From Photobacterium frigidiphilum (GTDB taxonomy: Bacteria > Pseudomonadota > Gammaproteobacteria > Enterobacterales > Vibrionaceae): a stretch of DNA of 64,000 nt. The notes beneath the pieces were generated by a model. That model saw nothing but the letters and a program-made list of their open reading frames with translations. It had not been told where the DNA came from and searched no databases. Location of the stretch: NCBI RefSeq assembly GCF_003025615.1, contig NZ_PYMJ01000010.1:62001-126000 (forward strand), in the 5' to 3' direction. Position numbers and translations under genes: made by a program. The stretch's first letter is position 1, and each line of letters starts with the position of its first letter. Below, in pieces: positions 8,110 through 16,744 of the stretch.

Positions 8110-8766
8110 TTACTCCAACGTCATCTGGCTATGGTTATAGGGTGGTCTCATGGTCGGCTCTAGCGTATCGGGCGCGATTTCATCTAGCTGTTCAATCTCT
8201 GGAAGAACATGAGCAATTCCTTTGTGGCAATCAACGCAGGTAAATTTGCCGGTTTTCAGCATTTCTCTATGCATAAAGACGCCTGGGGCACCTTGTTTGT
8301 CGAAGTTCATGAAGGCCTGATCATGGCAATTACGACACTCTAGAGAATCATTTTTCTTAAAACGTTGCCACTCACGTTGCGCCATCGACAAACGGTGCTC
8401 AGCAAACTTCTCCGGTGTATTGATCTTATTGGTAATCTTGCCCCAGACCTCTTTACTGGCTTGGATCTTCCGTACGATTTTGTCTACCATTTCATGAGGT
8501 ACATGGCAATCAGAGCAAACAGCACGAACGCCGGAACGGTTGCTGTAGTGAATACTCTTGGTATAAGACGGGTAAACGTTATCCTTCATTTCGTGGCAAC
8601 CAATACAAAACGCTTCTGTATTGGTGACGGCCATCGTCCAGTTAAATCCATACCAGAAGATAATACCAGCGACGAAACAGAAGGCCGCCACAATACCCAT
8701 AGGGACAGAACTTCTACCTTTCAATAATCGCCAATAACGCCGAATGAAATTGTTTTTCTGAGCCAT
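8110..8766 (-). CDS. NapC/NirT-family tetrahaem cytochrome c, membrane quinol dehydrogenase
   Basis: The 218-residue protein has one N-terminal membrane anchor (about residues 22-46) and four CxxCH haem sites: CIGCH (54-58), CSDCH (84-88), CRNCH (144-148) and CVDCH (177-181). Length, anchor and haem spacing fit the NapC/NirT/CymA group, which takes electrons from menaquinol or ubiquinol and passes them to periplasmic acceptors. A strong AAGGAGG-type ribosome binding site precedes the ATG. It is the first gene of the minus-strand operon that continues to about 5206. No terminal reductase of a known family (NapA, NrfA, TorA, Otr) is encoded beside it, so its electron acceptor is unknown. Confidence 0.93.
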   Translation of the reverse strand: MAQKNNFIRRYWRLLKGRSSVPMGIVAAFCFVAGIIFWYGFNWTMAVTNTEAFCIGCHEMKDNVYPSYTKSIHYSNRSGVRAVCSDCHVPHEMVDKIVRKIQASKEVWGKITNKINTPEKFAEHRLSMAQREWQRFKKNDSLECRNCHDQAFMNFDKQGAPGVFMHREMLKTGKFTCVDCHKGIAHVLPEIEQLDEIAPDTLEPTMRPPYNHSQMTLE

Positions 8767-8769
8767 GCC

Positions 8770-9371
8770 CCCTCCTTTTTTCTTATTATGCTGACGCTAT
8801 AACTCGCAATATGTTTAATAAGCAGCGTCCAAAAGACTCACTGAATACAAGCAAATTGCATCGCCAACAGAAACCTTTCACTTATGGTGTGGGTAAAAAA
8901 AGATTAGATACCAGATTTGATTCAGTCAACTCAACGATTATTTCCAATACTCAGTGCCATGTTTGCGATGGGAGGTGTTGCAACATGATATTGCATTGTG
9001 CGTTTGGCGATCTGCGCATGCACAAAACTGCTATCTCGCTGCTCACCTAATACATTTAATTGTTGTTGTTTAGCGTAAAAAGATGAAGTGGTCAGGTTAT
9101 TTTGGCAGCAAAATAATCTGCATCGCGTTAATGAATACGGCTTAATATTTTCTGACCAAAATTGTCTTAGCATACTCTAACCTTCAGAATTTCGCGTCTA
9201 ACCCCCAACAAATAAAACAGTAACATCATGATTATTAGCCATAATTACAGCCGAACAATAACGTTCTATTTTTTTGAATAAGACACACAAATTTTTCCAC
9301 TATCTTCTGCATGCTCTCCCTTTTATAGTTAAACCCATAGCAAACAGCTAATACCGAATAAGGAATACAAC
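8770..9371. other. 600-base intergenic region with a possible degraded membrane-fusion-protein remnant
   Basis: This region separates the cytochrome operon (leftward) from azoR (rightward) and must hold both promoters, neither of which I can assign confidently. On the minus strand between about 9090 and 8925 a frame reads AKQQQLNVLGEQRDSSFVHA followed by QIAKRT and later ANMALSIGN before a stop. This resembles the end of the coiled-coil hairpin and the lipoyl-domain return of HlyD/YibH-type membrane fusion proteins. It has no plausible start, no partner sequence on either side and is probably a gene scar. The resemblance is from memory only and weak. Confidence 0.3.
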
Positions 9372-9965
9372 ATGTCTAATGTACTCGTACTTAAATCAAG
9401 CATTCTTGGTGACTACTCACAATCAAATGGTCTTATCGAACATCTTGTTTCTTCATGGGGAAACAGTGTCAGTTCTGTCATTGAACGTGATTTAGTCGCA
9501 ACACCTATTCCTGTATTAGATGGAGAGATTGCAGGTGGTTTGCGTGGTGGTGATACACTGACTGCTCGTCAAGAAGAAGCCCTTGCACTATCTGATATGC
9601 TTATCAACGAATTACAAAACAGCGATACAATCGTTATTGCTGCGCCAATGTATAACTTCTCTGTACCCACTCAGCTTAAAAACTGGTTCGATATTATTGC
9701 ACGTGCTGGTGTTACTTTTTCATATACTGAAAATGGTCCTGTAGGGCTAATTACAGGTAAGAAAGTGATTGTTGTAACAACACGTGGCGGCATGCACAAA
9801 GATGGCCCTACCGATACAATGGTGCCATACCTTAAAACAATCCTTGGTTTCATTGGCTTAACCGATGTTGAATTTGTTTACGGTGAAGCACTCGCGATGG
9901 GTGAAGAAATGGCTGCTAAAGGTATTACAAACGCTAAATCTGCTTTAGAAAAAATCAGTGCATAA
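9372..9965 (+). CDS. azoR: FMN-dependent NADH:azoreductase (AcpD/AzoR)
   Basis: The 197-residue product is a flavodoxin-fold quinone/azo reductase. It has the family opening with a [10 protein letters not shown] phosphate-binding loop, the [17 protein letters not shown] segment around residues 94-110 that contacts FMN and forms the dimer, and VVTTRGG near residue 137. The enzyme transfers electrons from NADH to quinones and azo dyes in the cytosol. AAGGAA stands nine bases before the ATG. It is a single gene with a terminator behind it. Confidence 0.95.
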   Translation: MSNVLVLKSSILGDYSQSNGLIEHLVSSWGNSVSSVIERDLVATPIPVLDGEIAGGLRGGDTLTARQEEALALSDMLINELQNSDTIVIAAPMYNFSVPTQLKNWFDIIARAGVTFSYTENGPVGLITGKKVIVVTTRGGMHKDGPTDTMVPYLKTILGFIGLTDVEFVYGEALAMGEEMAAKGITNAKSALEKISA

Positions 9966-10033
9966 GCATTGATGCTACCAATAAGTATCGAATGACTAAC
10001 TTTACTGCCTGCTAAGAATTCTTTTAGCTTTTT

Positions 10034-10070
10034 GCCTTATCGGATCACATTGTTCGATAAGGCTTTTTTA
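10034..10070 (+). terminator. Rho-independent terminator after azoR
   Basis: The perfect nine-base stem GCCTTATCG / CGATAAGGC with a 12-base loop is followed by TTTTTTATTTTA. It lies 68 bases after the azoR stop. Confidence 0.85.
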
Positions 10071-10192
10071 TTTTATGGTGTGATATCTCAACTTCAGCTT
10101 TCTCTGCTTTTCTTCTGCGTCCAATCTAGATCAGTATCTGGCAAGCATGCTACTGCATTGATCCAGTCAGAATATAAAGAGAGAGTAATAAC

Positions 10193-10669
10193 GTGATTAA
10201 AACAAACCCCTTCATTGGCAACGATACCGACCGTGAACAAATCTGGCACATGCTTGTTAGCCGCGACATTAAAGCATACTGCGATGCAGATTGGTCGCAG
10301 GTGGCTGATGATTTCATCGAAGAAGAATTTTATGCAGTGAATGGTAATAAGAACCCTGACCCAGGCACATGGAATTTAGCATTCTCGACGCTAAGTCATT
10401 ACCGCGATGAATGGTTAAAACAAGCCGAACTTGCTCAGCGAACAGAATATGCAGAGCCATTAGAAGCTGCTGTTCACGCGGCAACAACATTGAATCACAT
10501 TAGTATAGAAAACGGACGGGCGATTGCGCGTAAACAGTTTAAAGGGGCAATTAAACGCGCTGATGGGCAATCTGACGAGCTATTATGGCAAACGCTATAC
10601 TATTTAAAAAGCACAGATACTGGCTGGAAAATCTGCGGGTTTACAGGTTACCTTCCCTATACTGAATAA
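10193..10669 (+). CDS. NTF2-like (SnoaL-type fold) hypothetical protein
   Basis: A 158-residue cytosolic protein beginning at a GTG preceded by AGAGAGAG. The sequence has the pattern of NTF2-like domains: an N-terminal helix with DIKAYCDADWSQVADDF, a central region, and closing strands ending in TGWKICGFTGYLP, typical of small ligand-binding or accessory proteins. No signal peptide, membrane span or catalytic signature is visible. It stands alone between azoR and a converging outer-membrane-protein gene. Specific function unknown. Confidence 0.75.
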   Translation: MIKTNPFIGNDTDREQIWHMLVSRDIKAYCDADWSQVADDFIEEEFYAVNGNKNPDPGTWNLAFSTLSHYRDEWLKQAELAQRTEYAEPLEAAVHAATTLNHISIENGRAIARKQFKGAIKRADGQSDELLWQTLYYLKSTDTGWKICGFTGYLPYTE

Positions 10670-10764
10670 CGCTTCTTGTATACGTATTGTGCAAAAAAGC
10701 CATGCGACATCCACTTATTTTATTACTCCAGCCGTAAGTAATCGATGCATTGCATGGCTTTCGA

Positions 10765-12129
10765 TTAGAAGCCGAACTGTACGTAAACAGTATTGTAATT
10801 ACTGCCGCCTTTAATTCTGCCAAACTGAGAAGCAGATTCAAAGATTGCAGAACGGTGATGCAAACTATATCCCACCCAAACATCATCCAACGATTTCTGA
10901 TTAAAGATATCACCAAGATTTACATCAAAAGAAAAATCAAGGTAGTTTAATAACTTACTTGGCTCGTAGCCCTTACGCTCCATTTCACTGCCTTCGATAT
11001 AGGTAATCTGACTTGCATAGGATAAACCTTCAGCTAAACCAAAACGCCATTGCACAGGCCAATCGAAAGTGTAATAGGCTTTAATCGCGAGAACATATTC
11101 TTGCGATGAACTTTGTACATCTGATTTCCAATGCCACGCAACACCAGGCGTTAAATAGATATCTAACGGTAAACCAAATAGTTCATCAGTAAGCGGATGC
11201 CCATAGAAAATGGACGTAAGCTTATTATCAAATTCATCTTTTTCACGGTTAAACTTAAAAATATCGCCAATGTTAGAAGGTGTTGCCCAACCGTGGGCTA
11301 TGCGCCAATATGATTTGTTTGATATTGATGATTTTACAGGTTTGCTGTCATCACGGAAGAAACCAAAGCCAGCATATAACTCACCTTGCCAATCAGCATC
11401 AATCGTCGCTGAATCTCTTACATTGCTATCAAAACGTCTTGCGTATGCGCCGCCCAATAAATACAAATTAGACGCGACATGATAACGCGCAGTGGTGCCA
11501 AGTTTTAAATCAATGCCGCCGTCTATAGATTCTTGATTCAGCCCATAGTAGTACGAGTTATAATCTGATTCTTTCCATATTAATGAAGCACTTGGTTGAA
11601 CTAACCAGTTCCCTTCGTCGTAACGCGCACCTATCGTAGCCACAGAATGAAAGCGCATACTTGAGTCGAACATTAAATCCACTTTAGAATAGATATTCTC
11701 ATCAATATTAAACTTAAACTGCAGCCCACCATCGCCACTGTCACCACCTATTTCATTTTGGAATGATGAAGGTAAATCAATAAAATGCATTCGAAGAAGT
11801 GCATTCATTTCCCACTCATCTTCTCGGTATAGGTTTAACCCGCCTTCAGTACCATGAACAAAAAACCTATCACCTTGATAAAACATCATGGGTACAAACG
11901 TGCTAACAGTACTATCTGCAACTGCGCTACTCGTTGAATACGGGATAGACGCCACTCGAACAGCAGCAGCAATACCCCAATTTTGTTCTTCATCTCGCTT
12001 ATCACGCAGATCTTGTAATGATACAAAGCCTGTTTTCTTGGCGTCTTTTTGCTCTACGTTAGATCCCTCACCACCCGCGAATACGAATACAGGTAATGAC
12101 AGTACGAAACAAGCCCAGCGTTTTATCAA
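10765..12129 (-). CDS. Outer-membrane beta-barrel protein, MipA/OmpV-like with a PagL-like C-terminal part
   Basis: The 454-residue product has a signal peptide (about residues 1-18) and many alternating aromatic/hydrophobic strands ending in VYVQFGF, the C-terminal phenylalanine expected of an outer-membrane barrel. Residues 50-270 look like the MipA/OmpV family (AAVRVASIPY, GGLNLY). The last 180 residues resemble lipid A 3-O-deacylase PagL-type barrels, including GYSLHHRSAIFE, where His-x-Ser could match the PagL catalytic pair; the match of the acidic third residue is uncertain. At over 400 residues it is about twice the length of either family alone. It starts at TTG with GGGGA seven bases upstream. 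A role in envelope maintenance or lipid A editing is inference. Confidence 0.7.
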   Translation of the reverse strand: MIKRWACFVLSLPVFVFAGGEGSNVEQKDAKKTGFVSLQDLRDKRDEEQNWGIAAAVRVASIPYSTSSAVADSTVSTFVPMMFYQGDRFFVHGTEGGLNLYREDEWEMNALLRMHFIDLPSSFQNEIGGDSGDGGLQFKFNIDENIYSKVDLMFDSSMRFHSVATIGARYDEGNWLVQPSASLIWKESDYNSYYYGLNQESIDGGIDLKLGTTARYHVASNLYLLGGAYARRFDSNVRDSATIDADWQGELYAGFGFFRDDSKPVKSSISNKSYWRIAHGWATPSNIGDIFKFNREKDEFDNKLTSIFYGHPLTDELFGLPLDIYLTPGVAWHWKSDVQSSSQEYVLAIKAYYTFDWPVQWRFGLAEGLSYASQITYIEGSEMERKGYEPSKLLNYLDFSFDVNLGDIFNQKSLDDVWVGYSLHHRSAIFESASQFGRIKGGSNYNTVYVQFGF

Positions 12130-12237
12130 ATTTACATCCCCACAAATGCTACAGATTTACTTATTATTTGATGCAATGGTTATTAACTCACTACTTTATT
12201 GTATTAGTTTAACTGTTTAGTAGTAAAAAATGACAAA

Positions 12238-12264
12238 AAAAAGCCTGATCATGATCAGGCTTAT
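12238..12264. terminator. Palindromic bidirectional terminator
   Basis: A perfect palindrome, AAGCCTGATC / GATCAGGCTT, is flanked by A-rich and T-rich runs. It lies between the 5' side of the barrel-protein gene and the 3' end of yeeX, so on the minus strand it can end transcripts entering from the right only after yeeX if those are read leftward; it is best regarded as a yeeX terminator. Confidence 0.65.
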
Positions 12265-12323
12265 ATATCACATTCATTTTACATGACTCAGTTTCTATAC
12301 GACTACCGAGTACTAAGCATCAA

Positions 12324-12629
12324 TTATTTGTGTGCAATTTCTGCTTTCTTAAGATCTTTTACATTCTTGCTTACTTCACGGCGTTCTTTAGAAAGCTCTG
12401 CGCTAACGATGATGTGGTCGTCAACACGATCTTCATAATCACCCTTCATGTTTTCAACAATCTCTAGAATCGCGTCTTGGCTCATATCTGGGCGAATGTA
12501 GTCCAATAAGTTTTCTAGCAATTCAACACGCTTGCGGTTGTCACGAATTTTACGGTCGTTATCAAGAATTTCACGCTTCAATTTGTTTTTGCGGCGTGTT
12601 TGGCGTACTAGCTCAAGGATGTTGTTCAT
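12324..12629 (-). CDS. yeeX: UPF0265/DUF496 family coiled-coil protein (YeeX-like)
   Basis: This 101-residue, highly charged protein is predicted to be almost all helical and coiled coil. It matches the UPF0265 (DUF496) family as I remember it from Vibrio and E. coli Yee[31 protein letters not shown] and [10 protein letters not shown] are characteristic. No enzymatic function is known. AAGGGA lies six bases before the ATG. It is monocistronic. Confidence 0.9.
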   Translation of the reverse strand: MNNILELVRQTRRKNKLKREILDNDRKIRDNRKRVELLENLLDYIRPDMSQDAILEIVENMKGDYEDRVDDHIIVSAELSKERREVSKNVKDLKKAEIAHK

Positions 12630-13195
12630 TTTTTGTCCCTTAATAAAAATATAAATCTATCTGAACTGACTTAATGCAAGATCTTATTCGGTGGTTATAA
12701 CACACCAATAGATCACTTAATCACTCAGTTCATTATCACTGAAATCGTTATAACAGAAATTCGTATAAAACCTCAAGCAATACCACCAGCATTATGCTTT
12801 TTACGGAAAAGATATTCGAATTGCACTTAATTAGTGCTCACTAGAATCTACTGATTCTAAAATGGCTTCCTTGATTTCGTTCAAGATAATCGAACTATTG
12901 TAACAAATGATTATGACAAACATAGGCACCCCTAAAATTTAGACATTCATGCCTACCGATATGTGAATTAACCCGCAAAATCTTCACACGATTATTTGCA
13001 TTTGGCATATAAGTGCCTACTCTTCTAATAGGTTAATACGTTTTTGACAGTAATATCGCAATCTGAACAATGAAAACTTCGTGTAACATTTCTACTATAG
13101 ATTAGTTATCTTGAAGATATTCACCGTTTCAATTTGCACTACTCGTTAAATGGTTATTGCCTATAACAGTTGATGTAGAAAAATCAGGAGACAAC
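12630..13195. promoter_or_regulatory. Long regulatory region and leader upstream of the first cold-shock gene
   Basis: This 566-base gap holds the promoters of yeeX (leftward) and of the first cold-shock gene (rightward). A TTGACA at 13043-13048 is a candidate -35 element. From 13072 the sequence GAAAACTTCGT and, 33 bases later, GTTATCTTGAAGATATTC (13105-13122) recur in nearly the same form and spacing before the second cold-shock gene, which marks this as a structured mRNA leader of about 120 bases. Short inverted TAGGCA/TGCCTA pairs occur at 12923-12955. I see no other gene here. Confidence 0.55.
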
Positions 13196-13405
13196 ATGTC
13201 TAAAGCAACAGGTACCGTTAAGTGGTTCAATGAAGAAAAAGGTTTCGGTTTCATCACACAGGATAACGGCGGTGCTGACGTATTCGTTCATTTTCGTGCC
13301 ATTACGGGCGACGGCTTTAAAACACTAGCCGAAGGTCAAAAAGTTTCTTATGAAACTGAGCAGGGACCAAAAGGTTTACAAGCTGCAAATGTAGAAGCTA
13401 TCTAA
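13196..13405 (+). CDS. Cold-shock protein, CspA family (first copy)
   Basis: The 69-residue product is a single cold-shock domain that binds single-stranded RNA and DNA. Both nucleic-acid-binding motifs are intact: KGFGFI (RNP1) and VFVHF (RNP2). The ATG at 13196 was chosen because AGGAG lies five bases before it and the product then matches the family from [12 protein letters not shown]; the frame is open further upstream but without support. It differs from the second copy, 430 bases downstream, at about a dozen positions. The long leader suggests control at the mRNA level, as in E. coli cspA. Confidence 0.95.
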   Translation: MSKATGTVKWFNEEKGFGFITQDNGGADVFVHFRAITGDGFKTLAEGQKVSYETEQGPKGLQAANVEAI

Positions 13406-13437
13406 TTGTAGATACCTTTTATATAACAGTTTATAAA

Positions 13438-13460
13438 ATAGGGCTTTTTAGCCCTTTTTT
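13438..13460 (+). terminator. Rho-independent terminator after the first cold-shock gene
   Basis: A short stem GGGCT / AGCCC with a TTTT loop is followed by six T residues, 33 bases after the stop codon. Confidence 0.75.
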
Positions 13461-13831
13461 CCGTTATTTCACCAAGTTAATTAACAACCTTGACCCAGCC
13501 CATCATTTTCATTGCATTCCTGGTCTAACCTCTTAAATTAATACGCTTTTTAAATGGGCAAATGTTATTTTTGTCACATTTTTGATGATAAGTCATTTAA
13601 ACCATTTGTAACCCCTTGCCCCTCTTCCTGGGCTATGGCTTAATGGAGTTCGGCTTGTAATGCAGAAATATTTATGCCGCAAATTGAAATAGAAAACTTC
13701 GTTCCGCTACTTAGTAATAAGTGTTGTTGTCCTGAAGAGCTTCAAACTTCTTTTGTCCATAAGTAATACATTATGTTGGCTTAAGTGCGCAATAATGCGT
13801 AATAACACAATACAAATTCAGGAGACATAAA
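13461..13831 (+). promoter_or_regulatory. Regulatory region and conserved leader of the second cold-shock gene
   Basis: No gene is visible here. The part next to the gene repeats the leader layout of the first copy: GAAAACTTCGT at 13692-13702, then GTTGTCCTGAAGAGCTTC at 13726-13743, 34 bases on. The second block forms a small hairpin (GAAG / CTTC). The intervening bases differ, so the retained blocks are likely to be functional RNA elements. Confidence 0.55.
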
Positions 13832-14041
13832 ATGTCTAAAACAACAGGTATCGTTAAGTGGTTTAACGACGAGAAAGGTTTCGGCTTCATCACTCAAGAT
13901 AACGGCGGTGCTGACGTATTCGTTCACTTCCGTGCAATCACTGGTGACGGATTCAAATCTCTTGCTGAAGGTCAGAAAGTATCTTTTGACGTTGAGCAAG
14001 GCCAGAAAGGTCCTCAAGCTGCAAACGTTGAAATCGCATAA
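13832..14041 (+). CDS. Cold-shock protein, CspA family (second copy)
   Basis: A 69-residue cold-shock domain with KGFGFI and VFVHF intact, clearly a tandem paralogue of the gene at 13196. AGGAG precedes the ATG. Most differences from the first copy are conservative and lie in the second half ([19 protein letters not shown] against [19 protein letters not shown]). It has its own leader and terminator, so the two genes can be regulated separately. Expected role: RNA chaperone or antiterminator in cold or growth-phase adaptation. Confidence 0.95.
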   Translation: MSKTTGIVKWFNDEKGFGFITQDNGGADVFVHFRAITGDGFKSLAEGQKVSFDVEQGQKGPQAANVEIA

Positions 14042-14064
14042 TTCGCTAATTAATTAGTGATCTT

Positions 14065-14092
14065 AAAAGGGTATCTTACGATACCCTTTTTG
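14065..14092 (+). terminator. Rho-independent terminator after the second cold-shock gene
   Basis: The stem AAAAGGGTATC / GATACCCTTTT with a four-base loop is followed by T residues. Being symmetric with A and T runs on both sides, it may also end the leftward ddl transcript. Confidence 0.85.
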
Positions 14093-14138
14093 TTTTATAG
14101 CAATCAGCATTTAGTCAACACGCAATGCGAGGCATGAC

Positions 14139-15053
14139 TTAACAAATATCGTCATATTTTGCAGAATCGAGCAACGATGAAATAACCTGCTCAAAGCTTA
14201 GCCCAGCTTCTTTTGCTGCCATTGGAAATACACTTCGTGTTGTCATTCCTGGAATCGTGTTCATTTCAATCAAGAAAACGTCGCCAGATTCATCCAAAAT
14301 AGTATCTACCCGACCCCAGCCACGACATCCAAGGGCATTATATGCGTTTAACGCTAATGCTTGCATATCGCGTTCTTGTTCGCTCGTTAGATCACTAGGG
14401 CAATGATAAGTCGCACTCTGACTGCCAAATTTCGCATCATAATCAAAAAACTGCTCAGACCGAATTTGAACAATGGGTAATGTTTTACCATTAAGCACTG
14501 CACACGTATATTCACGACCAGCAATAAACGATTCAATCAAAATATCATCATCATATTCAAAGGCAGTGATCACCGCCTCTAAGAGGTCAGCATTATTGTC
14601 TACCTTTGACACACCAATGCTGCATCCTTGAGATATAGGTTTAACCACTACAGGGCAAACAACACTCGACAACTGTGCTTTAATGTCTTCCATCGGTGCA
14701 TGCTTATGAAGGGTTACCCAATCAGCACTCTTTAAACTATTACTTTGCCAAATTTCTTTACTATTGAGCTTATTTAAAGACATTGCAGAGGCTAATGTAC
14801 CACTGCCGGTATAAGGAATTTTAAGCAAATCTAACAATGCCTGAATATGCCCGCTTTCCCCTATTCCGCCATGTAACGCAATGAACACTTTATCTAGTTT
14901 GAAAAATCCCATCAGGGTGACATCAATGTGCTTAGGGTCAATTGAAATAGCTTCATGACCCAACGATTCAATCGCTTTTACTACACACTCACCTGACTTT
15001 AAGGAGACTGCTCTTTCGCTAGACTCCCCTCCAAGTAATACTCCAATACGCAT
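14139..15053 (-). CDS. ddl: D-alanine--D-alanine ligase
   Basis: Ddl joins two D-alanines with ATP for peptidoglycan precursor synthesis in the cytosol. The product shows the ATP-grasp layout: GVLLGGESSERAVSL at the N-terminus, ALHGGIGESGHIQ (family HGxxGEDGxxQ, here Glu-Ser in place of Glu-Asp), SQGCSIGVSKV for nucleotide binding, and the closing FLIEMNTIPGMT with metal and substrate ligands. Length, 304 residues from the ATG at 15053, is typical; a TTG four codons upstream is a possible alternative. It is a stand-alone gene, outside the mur/fts cluster, so it may be a second, DdlA-like copy. Confidence 0.93.
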   Translation of the reverse strand: MRIGVLLGGESSERAVSLKSGECVVKAIESLGHEAISIDPKHIDVTLMGFFKLDKVFIALHGGIGESGHIQALLDLLKIPYTGSGTLASAMSLNKLNSKEIWQSNSLKSADWVTLHKHAPMEDIKAQLSSVVCPVVVKPISQGCSIGVSKVDNNADLLEAVITAFEYDDDILIESFIAGREYTCAVLNGKTLPIVQIRSEQFFDYDAKFGSQSATYHCPSDLTSEQERDMQALALNAYNALGCRGWGRVDTILDESGDVFLIEMNTIPGMTTRSVFPMAAKEAGLSFEQVISSLLDSAKYDDIC

Positions 15054-15281
15054 TTTATTAGACAATCCTGTAGCTCATTATATTCACTGCTATAAATAAT
15101 ATATTAATCTGTCAATATGCACACTGGTCAGTATGCAAAAAGTGAATGTATGTATACTTTTTTAGACATCCTTTTGATTAAACACATGTAGTTGTTTAAT
15201 TAAAAAGCAATTAGTAGGTAAACTCAATACATAGTTACAGCACCAAATAAGTGACGCCGTCACTTAAAGCAACGCGATAAC

Positions 15282-15380
15282 ATGAAAACGCGATCAATAA
15301 CTTATGTCGGTATTATCACACTCGCTTCATGCATCTCATTTTCAGTTGCAGCGAAAACAACATCACAGGTTTATGTATAA
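15282..15380 (+). CDS. Possible 32-residue secreted peptide or remnant of an exported protein
   Basis: A short frame in the 350-base gap between ddl and the LysE-type gene encodes a positively charged start (MKTRS), a hydrophobic core (YVGIITLASCISFSV) and a signal-peptidase-like AAA site, then stops after TTSQVYV. After the TAA the same frame continues with a plausible ACEGRFNVVCF. It may be the signal peptide of a broken secreted protein. No good ribosome binding site is seen. The rest of the gap holds only the AT-rich promoter regions. Confidence 0.3.
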   Translation: MKTRSITYVGIITLASCISFSVAAKTTSQVYV

Positions 15381-15413
15381 GCCTGCGAAGGCCGTTTTAA
15401 TGTGGTTTGCTTT

Positions 15414-16043
15414 CTAAAGCATCATGACTCTTATGCCAAACATGGCAAATAAACCACCAGTAATATAATCAACAATACTTGATATTCGGCTATATACTCC
15501 TTTCGCTGAGTTGTGCGAAAAAATCACAGCAAGCGTAAGGTGCCAACATAATGTAATTGATGACATTATTAGCATAATAGTAAACATCAACCCCACAGTA
15601 ATTTCTTGAGGCATTGAAACACTGAATAAACTAACGACAAAGAAACCCGTTTTTGGGTTTAAAATACTGGTGATAAATGCAGATAAAAAGACCTTTCGTT
15701 TTGAGGGAAATACTACCTGATGTGCATCTGTTGCATTTACCCTCTTTTTATCTAATCGTGCACGGTAAATCTGACGTATGCCTAGGTAAAGTAAATAGCT
15801 TCCACCAAAGAACTTCATTACCCAAAATAATTGAGGGAAAAGAGAAAATAGAATGATAAGTCCTGAGCCTCCAAAGAGCGCCCATAACAATATCGCTGAA
15901 CTGACCCCAAAGGCTGAAAACGTTGCAAGTTTACGATCATAATGGAGTGCAGTATTAATGGTAAGCAGCACATTAGCCCCCGGTGTCACAACCGCTAATA
16001 TCCAGATAAGAACGACATGACTAACAACCAATAAATAATCCAT
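15414..16043 (-). CDS. LysE/RhtB-family amino-acid exporter
   Basis: The 209-residue product has about six hydrophobic segments and the family motif VTPGANVLLTINTAL near residue 20. LysE/RhtB proteins export amino acids or related small molecules across the inner membrane. FLSAFITSILNPKTGFFVV around residue 113-131 matches the central NPK segment of the family. The substrate cannot be read from sequence. It starts at ATG with AGGA ten bases before it. Confidence 0.9.
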   Translation of the reverse strand: MDYLLVVSHVVLIWILAVVTPGANVLLTINTALHYDRKLATFSAFGVSSAILLWALFGGSGLIILFSLFPQLFWVMKFFGGSYLLYLGIRQIYRARLDKKRVNATDAHQVVFPSKRKVFLSAFITSILNPKTGFFVVSLFSVSMPQEITVGLMFTIMLIMSSITLCWHLTLAVIFSHNSAKGVYSRISSIVDYITGGLFAMFGIRVMML

Positions 16044-16141
16044 AGCTCATTTTCCTAAAGTGCTATCAAATGCCTAAAAATCATAATACTCTCTAATTTC
16101 CATGTAAAAGCATCAATATGATCCTTGGTATACAAATATAC

Positions 16142-16657
16142 TCACCTGATTCCATTTGTTTTTTTGAATCGTCTAACCTTGGTTCGAACATTTTTCATTG
16201 GTGATGATGTATTAAACTGAATCATACGTCCAAGCGTCCACTTTTCATACCAACTCACACCATAAAGAGCATGGTTATCAAGACTAACCACTAGCAGTAA
16301 AATATCTTGTGTTGTCGTTGTGAATTCACTTTGTAAGCTCGGGTAATCCCAATTTTGATAATCTTTTTGGAAACTCTGTGCCAATAATCCTAGCTGGTTC
16401 CATTTGTAGCCAGTCTCTGGGAAATCGACGCTTTGCCCCTGTGATTGTAGTGAATACCACTTCAAGACAAGCTTCCCCCAGCCAATCAAATATGCAAGCG
16501 TATCGCAAACACTAATAGCCGTACCTTTAACATTCCCTTCTATCGCAATTGTTCTCGACAATTCATCAGGAATTGAACGGTAATCATCTAACAACCTTCC
16601 CGATACAAAGGTGATTGCATTGATTAACTCATCTTTATTCTGGGGGATTGATGACAT
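16142..16657 (-). CDS. ClbS/DfsB-family four-helix-bundle protein (DUF1706)
   Basis: The 171-residue product matches the ClbS/DfsB (DUF1706) family: KDELINAI at the start, SVCDTLAYLIGWGKLVLKW in the first bundle half and GVSWYEKWTLGRMIQFNTSS towards the end. ClbS in colibactin producers hydrolyses the toxin's cyclopropane, but most members occur outside such loci and their substrates are unknown; no biosynthetic genes are nearby here. I chose the ATG at 16657, which has GGAG six bases upstream, over the ATG at 16669. Confidence 0.85.
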   Translation of the reverse strand: MSSIPQNKDELINAITFVSGRLLDDYRSIPDELSRTIAIEGNVKGTAISVCDTLAYLIGWGKLVLKWYSLQSQGQSVDFPETGYKWNQLGLLAQSFQKDYQNWDYPSLQSEFTTTTQDILLLVVSLDNHALYGVSWYEKWTLGRMIQFNTSSPMKNVRTKVRRFKKTNGIR

Positions 16658-16744
16658 ACATGACTCCATTCAACTACTCTAAACACCATAATAACAAAGC
16701 TCATTCAAACCCGAACTACTGAGAAATAGTGTTTGTTCAATTTT

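Noticed and set aside
8811-9050. A 79-codon plus-strand frame in the gap before azoR
   Set aside because: Composition is poor, no ribosome binding site and no family features.
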